Assembly (NCBI RefSeq): GCF_003148625.1
Contig: NZ_QGGO01000027.1
Location: forward strand, 2,907 to 66,906
Source of the DNA: Arcicella aurantiaca
GTDB lineage: Bacteria; Bacteroidota; Bacteroidia; Cytophagales; Spirosomataceae
Direction of reading: 5' to 3'
DNA: 64,000 nucleotides
Shown: positions 43,517-52,000 of the stretch, piece after piece
Layout of the letters: every line of letters starts with the position of its first letter
How positions within the stretch are numbered: the first letter of the stretch is position 1
Made by a program: the position numbers and the translations under genes
The notes under the pieces: generated by a model
Seen by the model: the letters and a program-made list of their open reading frames with translations, nothing else
Told to the model about the DNA's origin: nothing
Database searches by the model: none

Positions 43517-44866
43517 ATGTTTATGAAAAAGATATTGATTTTTCTATTAATAGGGTTCGGGAGTTTTGGGCAATCCGACATCCTGAACAACTATGTACAA
43601 GAAGGTTTGAAGAATAGTCAGACCTTAAAACAGCAAAATTTTCAGTTGCAAAAAGCTGTTTTTGCCCTCAGTGAAGCCAAAACTTTATTTAAGCCAAATA
43701 TTAATTTCAATACTACACTTTCGACGGCTCAGGGTGGTCGAAAAATTGAAATCCCTATTGGAGATTTGGTCAACCCTGTTTACTCAACCTTGAATGCTTT
43801 GACGCAAACCAATGCTTTTCCGCAAATTCAGAATACCTCAGAACAATTAGTTCCGAAGGATTTTTATGATATGCGTGTAAAAACAACCATGCCACTTTTG
43901 AACGCTGAATTGAAGTATAATCAAGCTATCAAGAATGAACAAATATCATTACAACAAACTGAAATTCAGGTTTATAAGCGAGAATTAGTAAAAGATATAA
44001 AACTGGCTTATATCAATTATTTGAAAGCAACTGAAGCGATTAAAATCTACGAAAATACGCTTAAACTTCTCCACGAATCAGAACGTGTCAATGAAAGTCT
44101 TATCCGTAACGGCTCGGCAAATCCAACGGTTTTGGTACGAACACGCAATGAAATTTCAAAATTCGATGCCGAAATTGATGCTGCCAAAAGCAATCAAAAA
44201 AATGCCGCAGCTTATTTTAATTTCCTGCTAAATCGTGATTTCACAGAGAAAATAACCCTTGATAGTTTAGGTAAAGAAGGTTTGAAATTTGACTTAGCCG
44301 ACGGACATCGGGAAGAATTAGACAAAATCAAGACAGGCATTGAAATTAATCGTCAGATTTTGGGTCTAAATCAATCTTATAAAAAGTGGAAAATTGGAGC
44401 ATCGTTAGACGTAGGTTCACAAGGACGATTTGCCCAAATTGCGGGTGCTGACAAAAACTTCATTTCGCCCAATGCTTTCGTTTTATTAGGTATTTCTTTT
44501 GACTTACCTGTGTATTCTTTTGGGCGTAATCAACTGAAAATCAAACAATCTGAAATGGAAATTGCTTCATTAGATGCTCAAATGCAACAGGTGCGAAATC
44601 AGTTAGATTTACAATCAGAATTAGCAAAAAACTCTTTGAATTCAGCCAAAGAAATTTACGAATCAAAAGCATCGCAAGTGTCAACCTCGGAAAGATATTA
44701 CCGTGATATGATGCGAAGATACAAGGAAGGAAATTTGAACTTTATTGAGTTGTTGGATGCACAAACCCAAATAACAACGGCTCAATTACAGCAGTCTATT
44801 TCTTTGTTTGAAGTCTGGACAAAATGGGTAGAATTGGAGCGTGCGAAGGCAAGTTTTCAATTATAA
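43517..44866 (+). CDS. Outer-membrane efflux protein (TolC family)
   Basis: A 449-residue channel with signal peptide (MKKILIFLLIGFGSFGQS from the second ATG at 43523) and two OEP domains of long alpha-helical hairpins, each ending in a strand set; the C-terminal repeat has YRDMMRRYKEGNLNFIELLD. It would form the outer-membrane exit duct of the RND pump encoded downstream. Gene order channel, adaptor, pump and the operator immediately before it make this a TetR-regulated efflux operon. Confidence 0.92.
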   Translation: MFMKKILIFLLIGFGSFGQSDILNNYVQEGLKNSQTLKQQNFQLQKAVFALSEAKTLFKPNINFNTTLSTAQGGRKIEIPIGDLVNPVYSTLNALTQTNAFPQIQNTSEQLVPKDFYDMRVKTTMPLLNAELKYNQAIKNEQISLQQTEIQVYKRELVKDIKLAYINYLKATEAIKIYENTLKLLHESERVNESLIRNGSANPTVLVRTRNEISKFDAEIDAAKSNQKNAAAYFNFLLNRDFTEKITLDSLGKEGLKFDLADGHREELDKIKTGIEINRQILGLNQSYKKWKIGASLDVGSQGRFAQIAGADKNFISPNAFVLLGISFDLPVYSFGRNQLKIKQSEMEIASLDAQMQQVRNQLDLQSELAKNSLNSAKEIYESKASQVSTSERYYRDMMRRYKEGNLNFIELLDAQTQITTAQLQQSISLFEVWTKWVELERAKASFQL

Positions 44867-44879
44867 ATATACAATCGTG

Positions 44880-45056
44880 ATGGCACGCAGATAACGCAGA
44901 TACTTCGTAACGCAGATTTCCGCAGATTTTTATTCTGAAAATTCAATAAAATGTTTAATCGAATAAATAAGTGTCAATTTTTAAAAATCTGTGAAAATCT
45001 GCGTTGCCGTAGGCATCTGCGTCATCTGCGTGCCAATAGCCAATATTTGTCAATCA
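44880..45056. repeat. About 50-bp inverted repeat of ACGCAGAT words
   Basis: ATGGCACGCAGATAACGCAG... (from 44880) and CATCTGCGTCATCTGCGTGC... (to about 45045) are complementary over roughly 50 bp with scattered mismatches. It lies between the channel and adaptor genes inside the operon, where it could act as an mRNA-stability or attenuating element. Confidence 0.8.
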
Positions 45057-45071
45057 TAAAATACATTAAAC

Positions 45072-46112
45072 ATGAAAAAAATATTCATACCATTATTCCT
45101 AATTCTTTCACTATTAGCAAGTTGTGGAAAGAAAAAAGAAGTTAAAAAAGCGTTGATTGAAGACGACATCATTGCTGTAAAATTGGTGGATGTATCTCAC
45201 GCAAATTCTACCGAAGCTATCAAAGCATCGGGTTTGGTGGGTTCATTACAAGAAGCTCGACTTTCGTTTAAAACTGGTGGAATTATTGAAAAAATCTTTG
45301 TGAAAGAAGGACAGAATGTTAGAAAAGGGCAATTATTAGCCACTTTAAATCTTACAGAAATTAATGCTCAGGTGCAACAAGCCAACGAAAGCGTACAAAA
45401 GGCTGAACGTGACTTAAAGCGTGTCACCAACCTTTACCGTGACTCGGTAGCCACTTTAGAGCAAGTACAAAACCTAACCACCGCCCTAAGCGTAGCGAAG
45501 CAATCGCTTGAGATTGCTTCCTACAACCAAGGGTACTCCAAAATTTATGCTGCAAACAATGGCGTTATTGTAAAAAAACTGATGAACGAAGGCGAATTGG
45601 CTGGACCGGGAACGCCCGTTTTTTTCATGAATGCTTCTGGAGCTAATGACTGGGTTATTAAAGTTGGCGTGGCTGATAAAGATTGGACTCGCTTGCGTAT
45701 GGGCGACCGTGCGATGGTGAAATTAGACGCTTTTCCAGACCAAACATTTACGGCTATTATTTCCAACCTTTCACAAGGAGCAGACCAAAGTTCGGGTTTG
45801 TATCAAGCTGAATTAAAATTGAATACGCAAGGCAAAAAAATGGCAACGGGTTTATTCGGAAATGCCCAAATTACACCTTCTGTTATTCAAAAACATACTT
45901 CAATCCCAATTGAAGCCATCGTGGAAGGTAATGGAAATGAAGCCTCTGTGTATGTTGTAGAAAATGGGAAAGCACGTAAACTTCCCGTACAATTAGCAGG
46001 AGTGGATAATATAAGTGCTTTTATTACAAGCGGTTTGGCTGGTATTTCTCAGGTAATCACCGACGGTTCTGCCTATTTGGTAGAAGGTAGCAAAGTAAAG
46101 GTGGTAAAATAA
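45072..46112 (+). CDS. RND efflux periplasmic adaptor, lipoprotein
   Basis: A 346-residue membrane fusion protein with lipoprotein signal MKKIFIPLFLILSLLASCGK. The lipoyl half-motif is EKIFVKEGQNVRKGQLLATL; a short coiled coil (about 98-150) and beta-barrel follow, with GDRAMVKLDAFPDQTF. It connects the TolC-type channel to the RND pump and is 84 bp ahead of the pump gene. Confidence 0.93.
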   Translation: MKKIFIPLFLILSLLASCGKKKEVKKALIEDDIIAVKLVDVSHANSTEAIKASGLVGSLQEARLSFKTGGIIEKIFVKEGQNVRKGQLLATLNLTEINAQVQQANESVQKAERDLKRVTNLYRDSVATLEQVQNLTTALSVAKQSLEIASYNQGYSKIYAANNGVIVKKLMNEGELAGPGTPVFFMNASGANDWVIKVGVADKDWTRLRMGDRAMVKLDAFPDQTFTAIISNLSQGADQSSGLYQAELKLNTQGKKMATGLFGNAQITPSVIQKHTSIPIEAIVEGNGNEASVYVVENGKARKLPVQLAGVDNISAFITSGLAGISQVITDGSAYLVEGSKVKVVK

Positions 46113-46196
46113 ATTGGGCGTTTTTAAAAGCGATTACCTTGGCAAAACTCGTAATCCTTTCTTAAAACTTAATACAAAATACTTCGTACTCGAAAT

Positions 46197-49100
46197 ATGA
46201 AAATCTCTGAATTCTCAGTAAAAAACTATCAATTCACGCTGGTCGTGTTTTTAGGCATATTATCCATCGGTATTTTCTCCTTGCTGAATATGCCCCGTGG
46301 CGAAGACCCCGAATTTGCTTCGCCCCAATTTGGCGTTACCGTCATTTATCCCGGTGCTTCTCCGAAAGATGTAGAAGAGCTTGTTGCAGACGTTGTTGAG
46401 AAAAAACTCAATGAATTAGACAACATGGACAGAGTACGCAGTACCATCGTGGACGGTGCGGCTATTTTTCAGGTTGAATACGATTTTTCGTCTGACCCAG
46501 AAGAAAAATATCAAGAAATTGTGCGTGAAATGAACTCCGTTCGGAAGGAATTACCCGCTGATATTTTAGATATTCGCATTGAACGTTACCAACCTGATGG
46601 CGTAAATATCTATCAATATGCTTTAGTTTCGGAGAATTTACCTTACAATAAATTAGAAAAATATGCTGATGATTTAGAAAATCGTTTAGAAAAAGTATCG
46701 GCTCTCAAAAACATCAAATCATGGGGATTTCCTAAGCGTAAAATTTCGGTAGAACTCAATTTAGACAAATTAGCTCAAGATAAAATTCCGTTAAATCGTG
46801 TTTTGGGAGCAATTCAGTCAGAAAGCGTCAATATTCCCGGTGGTTCGGTCAATCTTGGTGCTAAAAAATTCAACGTCAAAACGTCTGGTAATTATAAAAA
46901 TCTTGATGAAATAAAAAATACAATTGTCTTTACCAACGGAACAAAAATCGTTAATCTGAAAGACATTGCCGAAGTAAAATACAACTACGAAGACGAAACG
47001 CACCAAACCCGTTTGAACGGACACCGCAGCGTATTTGTAACGGCTTGTCAGAAATTTGGGCAAAATATTATCAAAGTAAAATCACAGACTGAACCAGTTA
47101 TTGAGGAGTTCAAAAAAACACTTCCTCCATCTGTTGATTTGGTAAAAGTTTTCGACCAAGCCGAGTCAGTTCAAAAGCGTTTGGCTCGTTTTGCCAAAGA
47201 TTTCGGAATTGCTATTTTGCTGGTTCTCATTACACTACTTCCATTAGGTTCACGGGCGAGTTTGGTGGTAATGATTTCCATTCCACTTTCATTAGCCATT
47301 GGACTTTCACTTTTATACATTTTAGGTTTCACGATAAACCAACTTTCAATCGTAGGAATGATTGTGGCTTTAGGAATTTTGGTTGATGACTCTATCGTAG
47401 TAGTAGAAAACATTGAGCGTTTCTTACGCATGGGCGTACCACGAAAACAAGCCGCCATTGATGCCACCAAACAAATCAGTTTGGCAGTAATTGGCTGTAC
47501 AGTTTTATTGATTTTTGCCTTTTTACCCGTTGCCAATTTACCCGAAGCCGCAGGGAAATTCATCAGAAGTTTACCAATGGCAGTAAGCGTTACGGTATTG
47601 GCGTCCATGTTTGTTGCTCTTACCATTGTTCCATTCTTATCAAGCGTTATTTTAACAAATCACGAGAATCCAGAAGGGAATTTCATTTTGAGAGCCATGA
47701 AAAAATTGATTTCCGCTACTTATGGGCGTTTGATGGATTGGTGTTTAAAACACCCCAAAACAACCTTAACGGTAGCTTTGGGCGTATTTTTTGGTGTCAT
47801 GTTTATTGCCAAACTCTTTTTAGGGTTCTCCCTTTTCCCAACTTCCGAAAAACCGATGTTTCTCGTCAATATCAGTACACCTGTGGGAACAAATTTACAA
47901 ACAACCGATAAAGTTGTTCGTTTTGCAGAAGAAGAATTAAAGAAAGTACCCGAAATCAAAAATATTGCCTCCAATATCGGCAAAGGTAATCCTCGAATAT
48001 ATTACAATGTTATTTCCCCTGCTGAAACGGAGAATTTTGCTCAATTATTTGTCCTTTTGGAAGATATGGAAACCCAAGAGAAAAAAGATATTATCGACCA
48101 ACTCAGAGGAAAATTGGTCAATTATCCCAACGCAAAAATTGAGGTAAAAGATTTTGAACAAGGACCTCCATTAGAAGCCCCTTTGGCTTATAGAATCTTC
48201 GGCGATAATCTGGATAGTTTAAGAATTGTAGCAGGACAAATCGAGAAAATATTAGCCAACCAAACTGGTACAATTTACATTGATAACCCGCTAAAAGTAC
48301 AACCAACCGACTTTAGAGTAATCGTCAACAAAGAAAAAGCTGGTCTTTTAGGTGTAAATACATCTGATATCGACCGCATGGTTCGTTTGGGAATTGCAGG
48401 TTTAAATGTAGGAACTTTTAGAGAAGACGGACAAACTGACGACTACAATATTAATGTGTCGATACCACGAAGCAATATAAAACAAGATTTTAGTGTATTT
48501 TCTAATTTGTACGTCAATAACGTTTTGGGAACGGCAATTCCGTTAAAACAATTGGTTGAAATTAAGTTTGAAACCTCTCCTACCCAAATCAGACATTACA
48601 ATAAAGAGCGTTATGTAACCGTTGCGGCTTTCTTGAAATCGGGGTTCAACACCTCACAAGTCAATCAAGAAGTCATCAAAAAGTTAAATGCGTTTAAATT
48701 TCCGAAAGGATTTTCGTACAAAGTAGCGGGCGAAGCAGAAAATGCAGAAAAATCTTTTGGGGGCATAGGGGTAATCATCTTGATAACTGTCTTCGGAATG
48801 ATAGCCATTTTAATTCTTGAATTTGGCAATTTCAAATCGACCCTCATCGTGCTTTCAGTAATTCCTTTGGGAATTGTAGGAGCTATTTTAGGACTACTCA
48901 TGGCAGGCGAAACACTTGGCTTTACCTCAGTCATAGGTTTTATTGCACTGATAGGAATTGAGATAAAAAACTCCCTCCTACTCGTAGATTTTACCAATCA
49001 ATTACGTGAAGAAGGCATGGAACTCGACGAAGCCATCCATCAAGCAGGAGAAATTCGTTTCGTTCCGATTTTGCTCACTTCATTTACAGCCATTGGAGGA

Positions 49101-49247
49101 TTAATTCCATTAGTAATTGAATATTCCGATTTGTATTCGCCCTTAGCCATTGTGTTAATTGGCGGTATAACCAGCTCAACTTTGTTGGCTCGTTTGGTAA
49201 CACCAGTAATGTATAAACTTTTGCCACCAACCATCAACAGGCATTAG
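46197..49247 (+). CDS. RND multidrug-type efflux pump (HAE1/AcrB-like)
   Basis: A 1016-residue proton-driven transporter with 12 membrane spans and two large periplasmic loops. NYQFTLVVFLGILSIGIFSL starts TM1; GMIVALGILVDDSIVVVENI holds the twin Asp of TM4 (near 399) needed for proton transfer; VIGFIALIGIEIKNSLLLVD is the TM10-11 counterpart. It is the last gene of the TetR-controlled operon. Substrates are unknown; the linked thioesterase and DUF2147 genes hint at lipophilic compounds. Confidence 0.94.
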   Translation: MKISEFSVKNYQFTLVVFLGILSIGIFSLLNMPRGEDPEFASPQFGVTVIYPGASPKDVEELVADVVEKKLNELDNMDRVRSTIVDGAAIFQVEYDFSSDPEEKYQEIVREMNSVRKELPADILDIRIERYQPDGVNIYQYALVSENLPYNKLEKYADDLENRLEKVSALKNIKSWGFPKRKISVELNLDKLAQDKIPLNRVLGAIQSESVNIPGGSVNLGAKKFNVKTSGNYKNLDEIKNTIVFTNGTKIVNLKDIAEVKYNYEDETHQTRLNGHRSVFVTACQKFGQNIIKVKSQTEPVIEEFKKTLPPSVDLVKVFDQAESVQKRLARFAKDFGIAILLVLITLLPLGSRASLVVMISIPLSLAIGLSLLYILGFTINQLSIVGMIVALGILVDDSIVVVENIERFLRMGVPRKQAAIDATKQISLAVIGCTVLLIFAFLPVANLPEAAGKFIRSLPMAVSVTVLASMFVALTIVPFLSSVILTNHENPEGNFILRAMKKLISATYGRLMDWCLKHPKTTLTVALGVFFGVMFIAKLFLGFSLFPTSEKPMFLVNISTPVGTNLQTTDKVVRFAEEELKKVPEIKNIASNIGKGNPRIYYNVISPAETENFAQLFVLLEDMETQEKKDIIDQLRGKLVNYPNAKIEVKDFEQGPPLEAPLAYRIFGDNLDSLRIVAGQIEKILANQTGTIYIDNPLKVQPTDFRVIVNKEKAGLLGVNTSDIDRMVRLGIAGLNVGTFREDGQTDDYNINVSIPRSNIKQDFSVFSNLYVNNVLGTAIPLKQLVEIKFETSPTQIRHYNKERYVTVAAFLKSGFNTSQVNQEVIKKLNAFKFPKGFSYKVAGEAENAEKSFGGIGVIILITVFGMIAILILEFGNFKSTLIVLSVIPLGIVGAILGLLMAGETLGFTSVIGFIALIGIEIKNSLLLVDFTNQLREEGMELDEAIHQAGEIRFVPILLTSFTAIGGLIPLVIEYSDLYSPLAIVLIGGITSSTLLARLVTPVMYKLLPPTINRH

Positions 49248-49417
49248 GAATTAGCTGAATCTTAGAAAAGTTAAATATTCTTAATTTTTGTTTTCTAATA
49301 TCTGTTTTAGGCATATTTATTCATTACAGTAAAAAATTACCGTTTTAATGGCACTAAATTTTAATAATACTCGTTAAATAAAGAAATATCGTCAAAAACA
49401 TTAAACTCCTCAGCACA

Positions 49418-49666
49418 ATGAAATTCAACACAAGCACTTTGACTCAATTTTTATCACGGAATTTTTATATTAATCCGAGATTAATCTCACCCCAAAAACG
49501 ATTCTACGCCGACTTGGGAATGAACTCATTGGAATTTTTAGAGGTCGTAGTTTATTTAGAAAACACGTATGGCATTACCTTGCCAGACAATGAAATAGAT
49601 AAAGTTCAGACTATCAGACAACTATCAGAATTGATAGAAGCCAATTTGATAGCCGTAGAAGCATAA
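49418..49666 (+). CDS. Acyl carrier protein-like protein
   Basis: An 82-residue four-helix carrier protein. The phosphopantetheine site is ADLGMNSLEFLE, with Ser37 in place but Asn instead of the usual Asp before it (DSL to NSL). YGITLPDNEID and the C-terminal helix TIRQLSELIEANL fit the fold. No fatty-acid or polyketide gene is adjacent; it lies after the efflux operon. It may be a specialised carrier rather than the main fatty-acid ACP. Confidence 0.85.
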   Translation: MKFNTSTLTQFLSRNFYINPRLISPQKRFYADLGMNSLEFLEVVVYLENTYGITLPDNEIDKVQTIRQLSELIEANLIAVEA

Positions 49667-49766
49667 GAATACATTTTAGTGGTTAGAGGGTTCAAGGTTT
49701 AGACATATTGTCTAAGCCTTTTTTTATGGGTTGTGATGAACAAAACCTAAATATATCCTCAAAAAC

Positions 49767-49797
49767 TTGCGAGTGACTATACCTTTATTTATTTTTG
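49767..49797 (+). promoter_or_regulatory. Bacteroidota-type promoter of the XRE regulator gene
   Basis: TTG at 49767-49769, 20-bp spacer, TATTTTTG at 49790-49797, about 40 bp before the ATG at 49838. It opens the defence region. Confidence 0.7.
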
Positions 49798-49837
49798 ACA
49801 AAATTAGTCCAAAATAATATTTCCAAACAATCCAACA

Positions 49838-50176
49838 ATGCAAATCATACAGCATGAAACTTTTGGGGAATTGATACGACATTGCCGTGAAGAGAAAAAC
49901 CTGCCTTTACGAAAGGTAGCGGCGGTTTTGGATGTGGATACCAGCACACTCTCGAAGATGGAGAAAAACCTCCGACATCCCAACCGTGAACACATCGAAA
50001 AATTAGCGGAACTCTTTGGATTGAATACTGAAGAATTACGTTTGGCGTTTCTCTCCGACCGTGTGGCGTATCAATTAGCTCAAGAACCCATCTCTGAGCA
50101 AGTGCTGAGAGTTGCCGAAGAAAAAATTAAATACATTCGCTCTAAAAACATCGTACAAGGGGTTTTAGAGTTTTAA
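49838..50176 (+). CDS. XRE-family helix-turn-helix regulator
   Basis: A 112-residue protein: FGELIRHCREEKNLPLRKVA and DVDTSTLSKMEKNLRHPNRE make the helix-turn-helix; the C-terminus is helical. Short regulators of this kind are common before methyltransferase or restriction genes in Bacteroidota, and a cytosine methyltransferase gene lies 0.3 kb downstream. It likely controls the small operon it opens. Confidence 0.88.
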   Translation: MQIIQHETFGELIRHCREEKNLPLRKVAAVLDVDTSTLSKMEKNLRHPNREHIEKLAELFGLNTEELRLAFLSDRVAYQLAQEPISEQVLRVAEEKIKYIRSKNIVQGVLEF

Positions 50177-50188
50177 ATCAATCATATT

Positions 50189-50404
50189 ATGTACACAGCC
50201 ATCAATGGAGTTTTTGAAAATGGGCAGTTTATTCTTCAAGAAACTCCGCCAACGACCAAGAAATCAAAGGTATTAATTATGTTTATGGATGAAATTGAAA
50301 CGCCTTTTGTAAACGAACCAAACTCAAAAAAAGGAGTACGTCTGGGTAGTTGGGCTGATAAAGGATATTCAATTCCTGATGATTTTAATGAACCAATGAA
50401 TTAA
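50189..50404 (+). CDS. Small antitoxin-like protein without visible toxin partner
   Basis: A 71-residue protein: an N-terminal beta part (TAINGVFENGQFILQETPP, KVLIMFMDE) of the kind seen in AF2212/DUF104-like antitoxins, and a C-terminal GSWADKGYSIPDDFNEP segment like the toxin-blocking tail of DUF2281-type antitoxins, cut short after two more residues. It starts 12 bp after the XRE gene, so it is co-transcribed. No PIN or RelE-type toxin gene follows, so it looks orphaned or truncated. Confidence 0.55.
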   Translation: MYTAINGVFENGQFILQETPPTTKKSKVLIMFMDEIETPFVNEPNSKKGVRLGSWADKGYSIPDDFNEPMN

Positions 50405-50461
50405 TTAAATTAGCTCTGAAATATCGTTAAAAGTTTTTGGGGTTTTAAAATAGTAGAAAAT

Positions 50462-51166
50462 ATGAGTTATTTAATACAGGATAAATTGATGATGATTGAA
50501 GAGGAAGATTTTCAGAGGGAAATAATTTATACTCAAAAAAATGATAATCAAAGACTTAGAGGTATAGATTTATTTTGCGGGATTGGAGGTTTCAGATTAG
50601 CAATGGAGCGAAATAATATTGATTGTGTATTTTCTTCTGATATAGATTCATTTGCTCAAAAAACTTATGCTGAAAATTTTGGAGAAAAACCTTACGGAGA
50701 TATTACTAAAATTGATGCTTCTGAAATACCTTCTTTTGATATATTAACGGCAGGATTTCCTTGCCAGCCATTTAGTTATTCAGGTCTCAATCAAGGATTT
50801 GAAGATAAAACACGTGGCACTCTATTTTTTGATGTACTCAGAATTATAGAGTATCATCAACCTAAAATGTTTTTTTTAGAAAATGTTAAGGGATTAAAGT
50901 CTCACCTAAATGGTGAAACATTACAAATCATTATAAAATCATTGGAGGAACAAGGATATAAAGTAAAATGGAAAGTTTTAAATAGTCTTGATTTTGGATT
51001 ACCACAAGCGAGAGAAAGATGGTATTGCGTTGGTTATAAAGAAGATATAGATTTTCAATTTCCAGAGGGCAAGAGAAAAGGAGTAATACTAAAAGATATT
51101 ATTGATGAAGAAAGTAATAATAACGAAAAGTTGAAATTGGGGAATTGGGAGACAAATTATAATTAG
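50462..51166 (+). CDS. Cytosine-C5 DNA methyltransferase, C-terminally truncated
   Basis: A 234-residue fragment of an m5C methylase. Present in order: motif I (DLFCGIGGFRLAM, about 36-48), motif IV with catalytic Cys (GFPCQPFSYSG, about 98-108), motif VI (FLENVKGL, about 138-145) and motif VIII (LPQARERWYCVGY, about 179-191). The frame ends soon after, so the target-recognition domain and motifs IX and X are missing; complete enzymes need about 310 or more residues. It is probably inactive unless complemented. It sits upstream of the McrB/McrC-like pair, which would normally be protected by such a methylase. Confidence 0.85.
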   Translation: MSYLIQDKLMMIEEEDFQREIIYTQKNDNQRLRGIDLFCGIGGFRLAMERNNIDCVFSSDIDSFAQKTYAENFGEKPYGDITKIDASEIPSFDILTAGFPCQPFSYSGLNQGFEDKTRGTLFFDVLRIIEYHQPKMFFLENVKGLKSHLNGETLQIIIKSLEEQGYKVKWKVLNSLDFGLPQARERWYCVGYKEDIDFQFPEGKRKGVILKDIIDEESNNNEKLKLGNWETNYN

Positions 51167-51549
51167 CTAAAATTTCTGTAAAATGTTTTAAATTGGTCGT
51201 CCCATACTTCCAATTTGTATAGATAAGTAATACTGACCGCTGTTGCAGAACCGTAAAAATTTACAATTGTGTTTAACAATTCATGAGCTATGTTTCTTTC
51301 ATCTGGTGTATCATAAGGACGTATGTAGGCTCTATAATTTTTACTGAAATACATATTTTCAAAATAGAAAAAATCTTCTGGTGAATTTCCACAAAGATGA
51401 AATCTGATGTTAAAGATTTCTTTTAACTTTTTTTCTAAATCAGTTTTTGGGACATCTGTTGAGTCTAATCTAATAGTATTCTTTTCTTTACTAAAAGAAT
51501 CAGAGATAATTATTCCTACAATGTTTTCATTTAGAACCGCACTTTGCAT
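51163..51549 (-). CDS. Hypothetical protein antisense to the end of the truncated methylase
   Basis: A 128-residue protein on the opposite strand whose stop overlaps the methylase stop by 4 bp. Composition is mixed alpha/beta and hydrophilic, with CGNSPEDFFYFENMYFSKNY and ERNIAHELLNTIVNFYG; no signal peptide or membrane span. I do not recognise it. Position suggests it came with the event that cut the methylase gene, or that it is a recently captured defence-region gene. Confidence 0.6.
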   Translation of the reverse strand: MQSAVLNENIVGIIISDSFSKEKNTIRLDSTDVPKTDLEKKLKEIFNIRFHLCGNSPEDFFYFENMYFSKNYRAYIRPYDTPDERNIAHELLNTIVNFYGSATAVSITYLYKLEVWDDQFKTFYRNFS

Positions 51550-51602
51550 AATTTGATAATTTTATTACACTACAAATATAGGATAAATTATTTTAAAAAG
51601 AA

Positions 51603-51639
51603 AATAAAAATAACAAAATGTGAATAAAAATAACAAAAT
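51603..51639 (+). repeat. Tandem 17-bp direct repeat around an XRE start codon
   Basis: AATAAAAATAACAAAAT occurs at 51603-51619 and again at 51623-51639, period 20 bp, i.e. about two helix turns. The GTG start of the XRE gene lies exactly between the copies. It may be an autoregulatory operator. Confidence 0.8.
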
Positions 51640-52000
51640 AGATTCAATTAATGCAAGAATAAAGCAATTGAGGTTAAATAATAACTTAACTCAGCAAGAG
51701 TTTGCGGATAAAATAAATTCCACGAGAGCAATGATTGGACAAATAGAAACGATGGTAGCCAATCCTACGCTCAACATGATAATAAATATTGTTTCAAATT
51801 TTGAGATTACTTATGACTTTCTAATTGATGGAAAAGAAAGATTGGAAGAAAATTCTTTAAATCATTCTTTACAAAATCAAGAAATTGAATTTTTAAAAAA
51901 AGAGGTTGAGTTAAAGAATGAAATAATCGAATATCAAAAGCAACTTTTAACAAGCAAAACAAATAAACCAATAGATGAAAAGCCTCTACAAAACAACTAA
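51620..52000 (+). CDS. XRE-family regulator of the McrBC-like genes
   Basis: A 126-residue protein, GTG start. ARIKQLRLNNNLTQQEFADK and RAMIGQIETMVANPTLNMI form the helix-turn-helix; the C-terminal 50 residues (SLQNQEIEFLKKEVELKNEI) are a coiled coil for dimerisation. Its end overlaps the McrB-like gene by 26 bp, so it is in the same operon and is the likely controller, analogous to restriction C-proteins. The tandem repeat across its start fits autoregulation. Confidence 0.85.
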   Translation: MNKNNKIDSINARIKQLRLNNNLTQQEFADKINSTRAMIGQIETMVANPTLNMIINIVSNFEITYDFLIDGKERLEENSLNHSLQNQEIEFLKKEVELKNEIIEYQKQLLTSKTNKPIDEKPLQNN

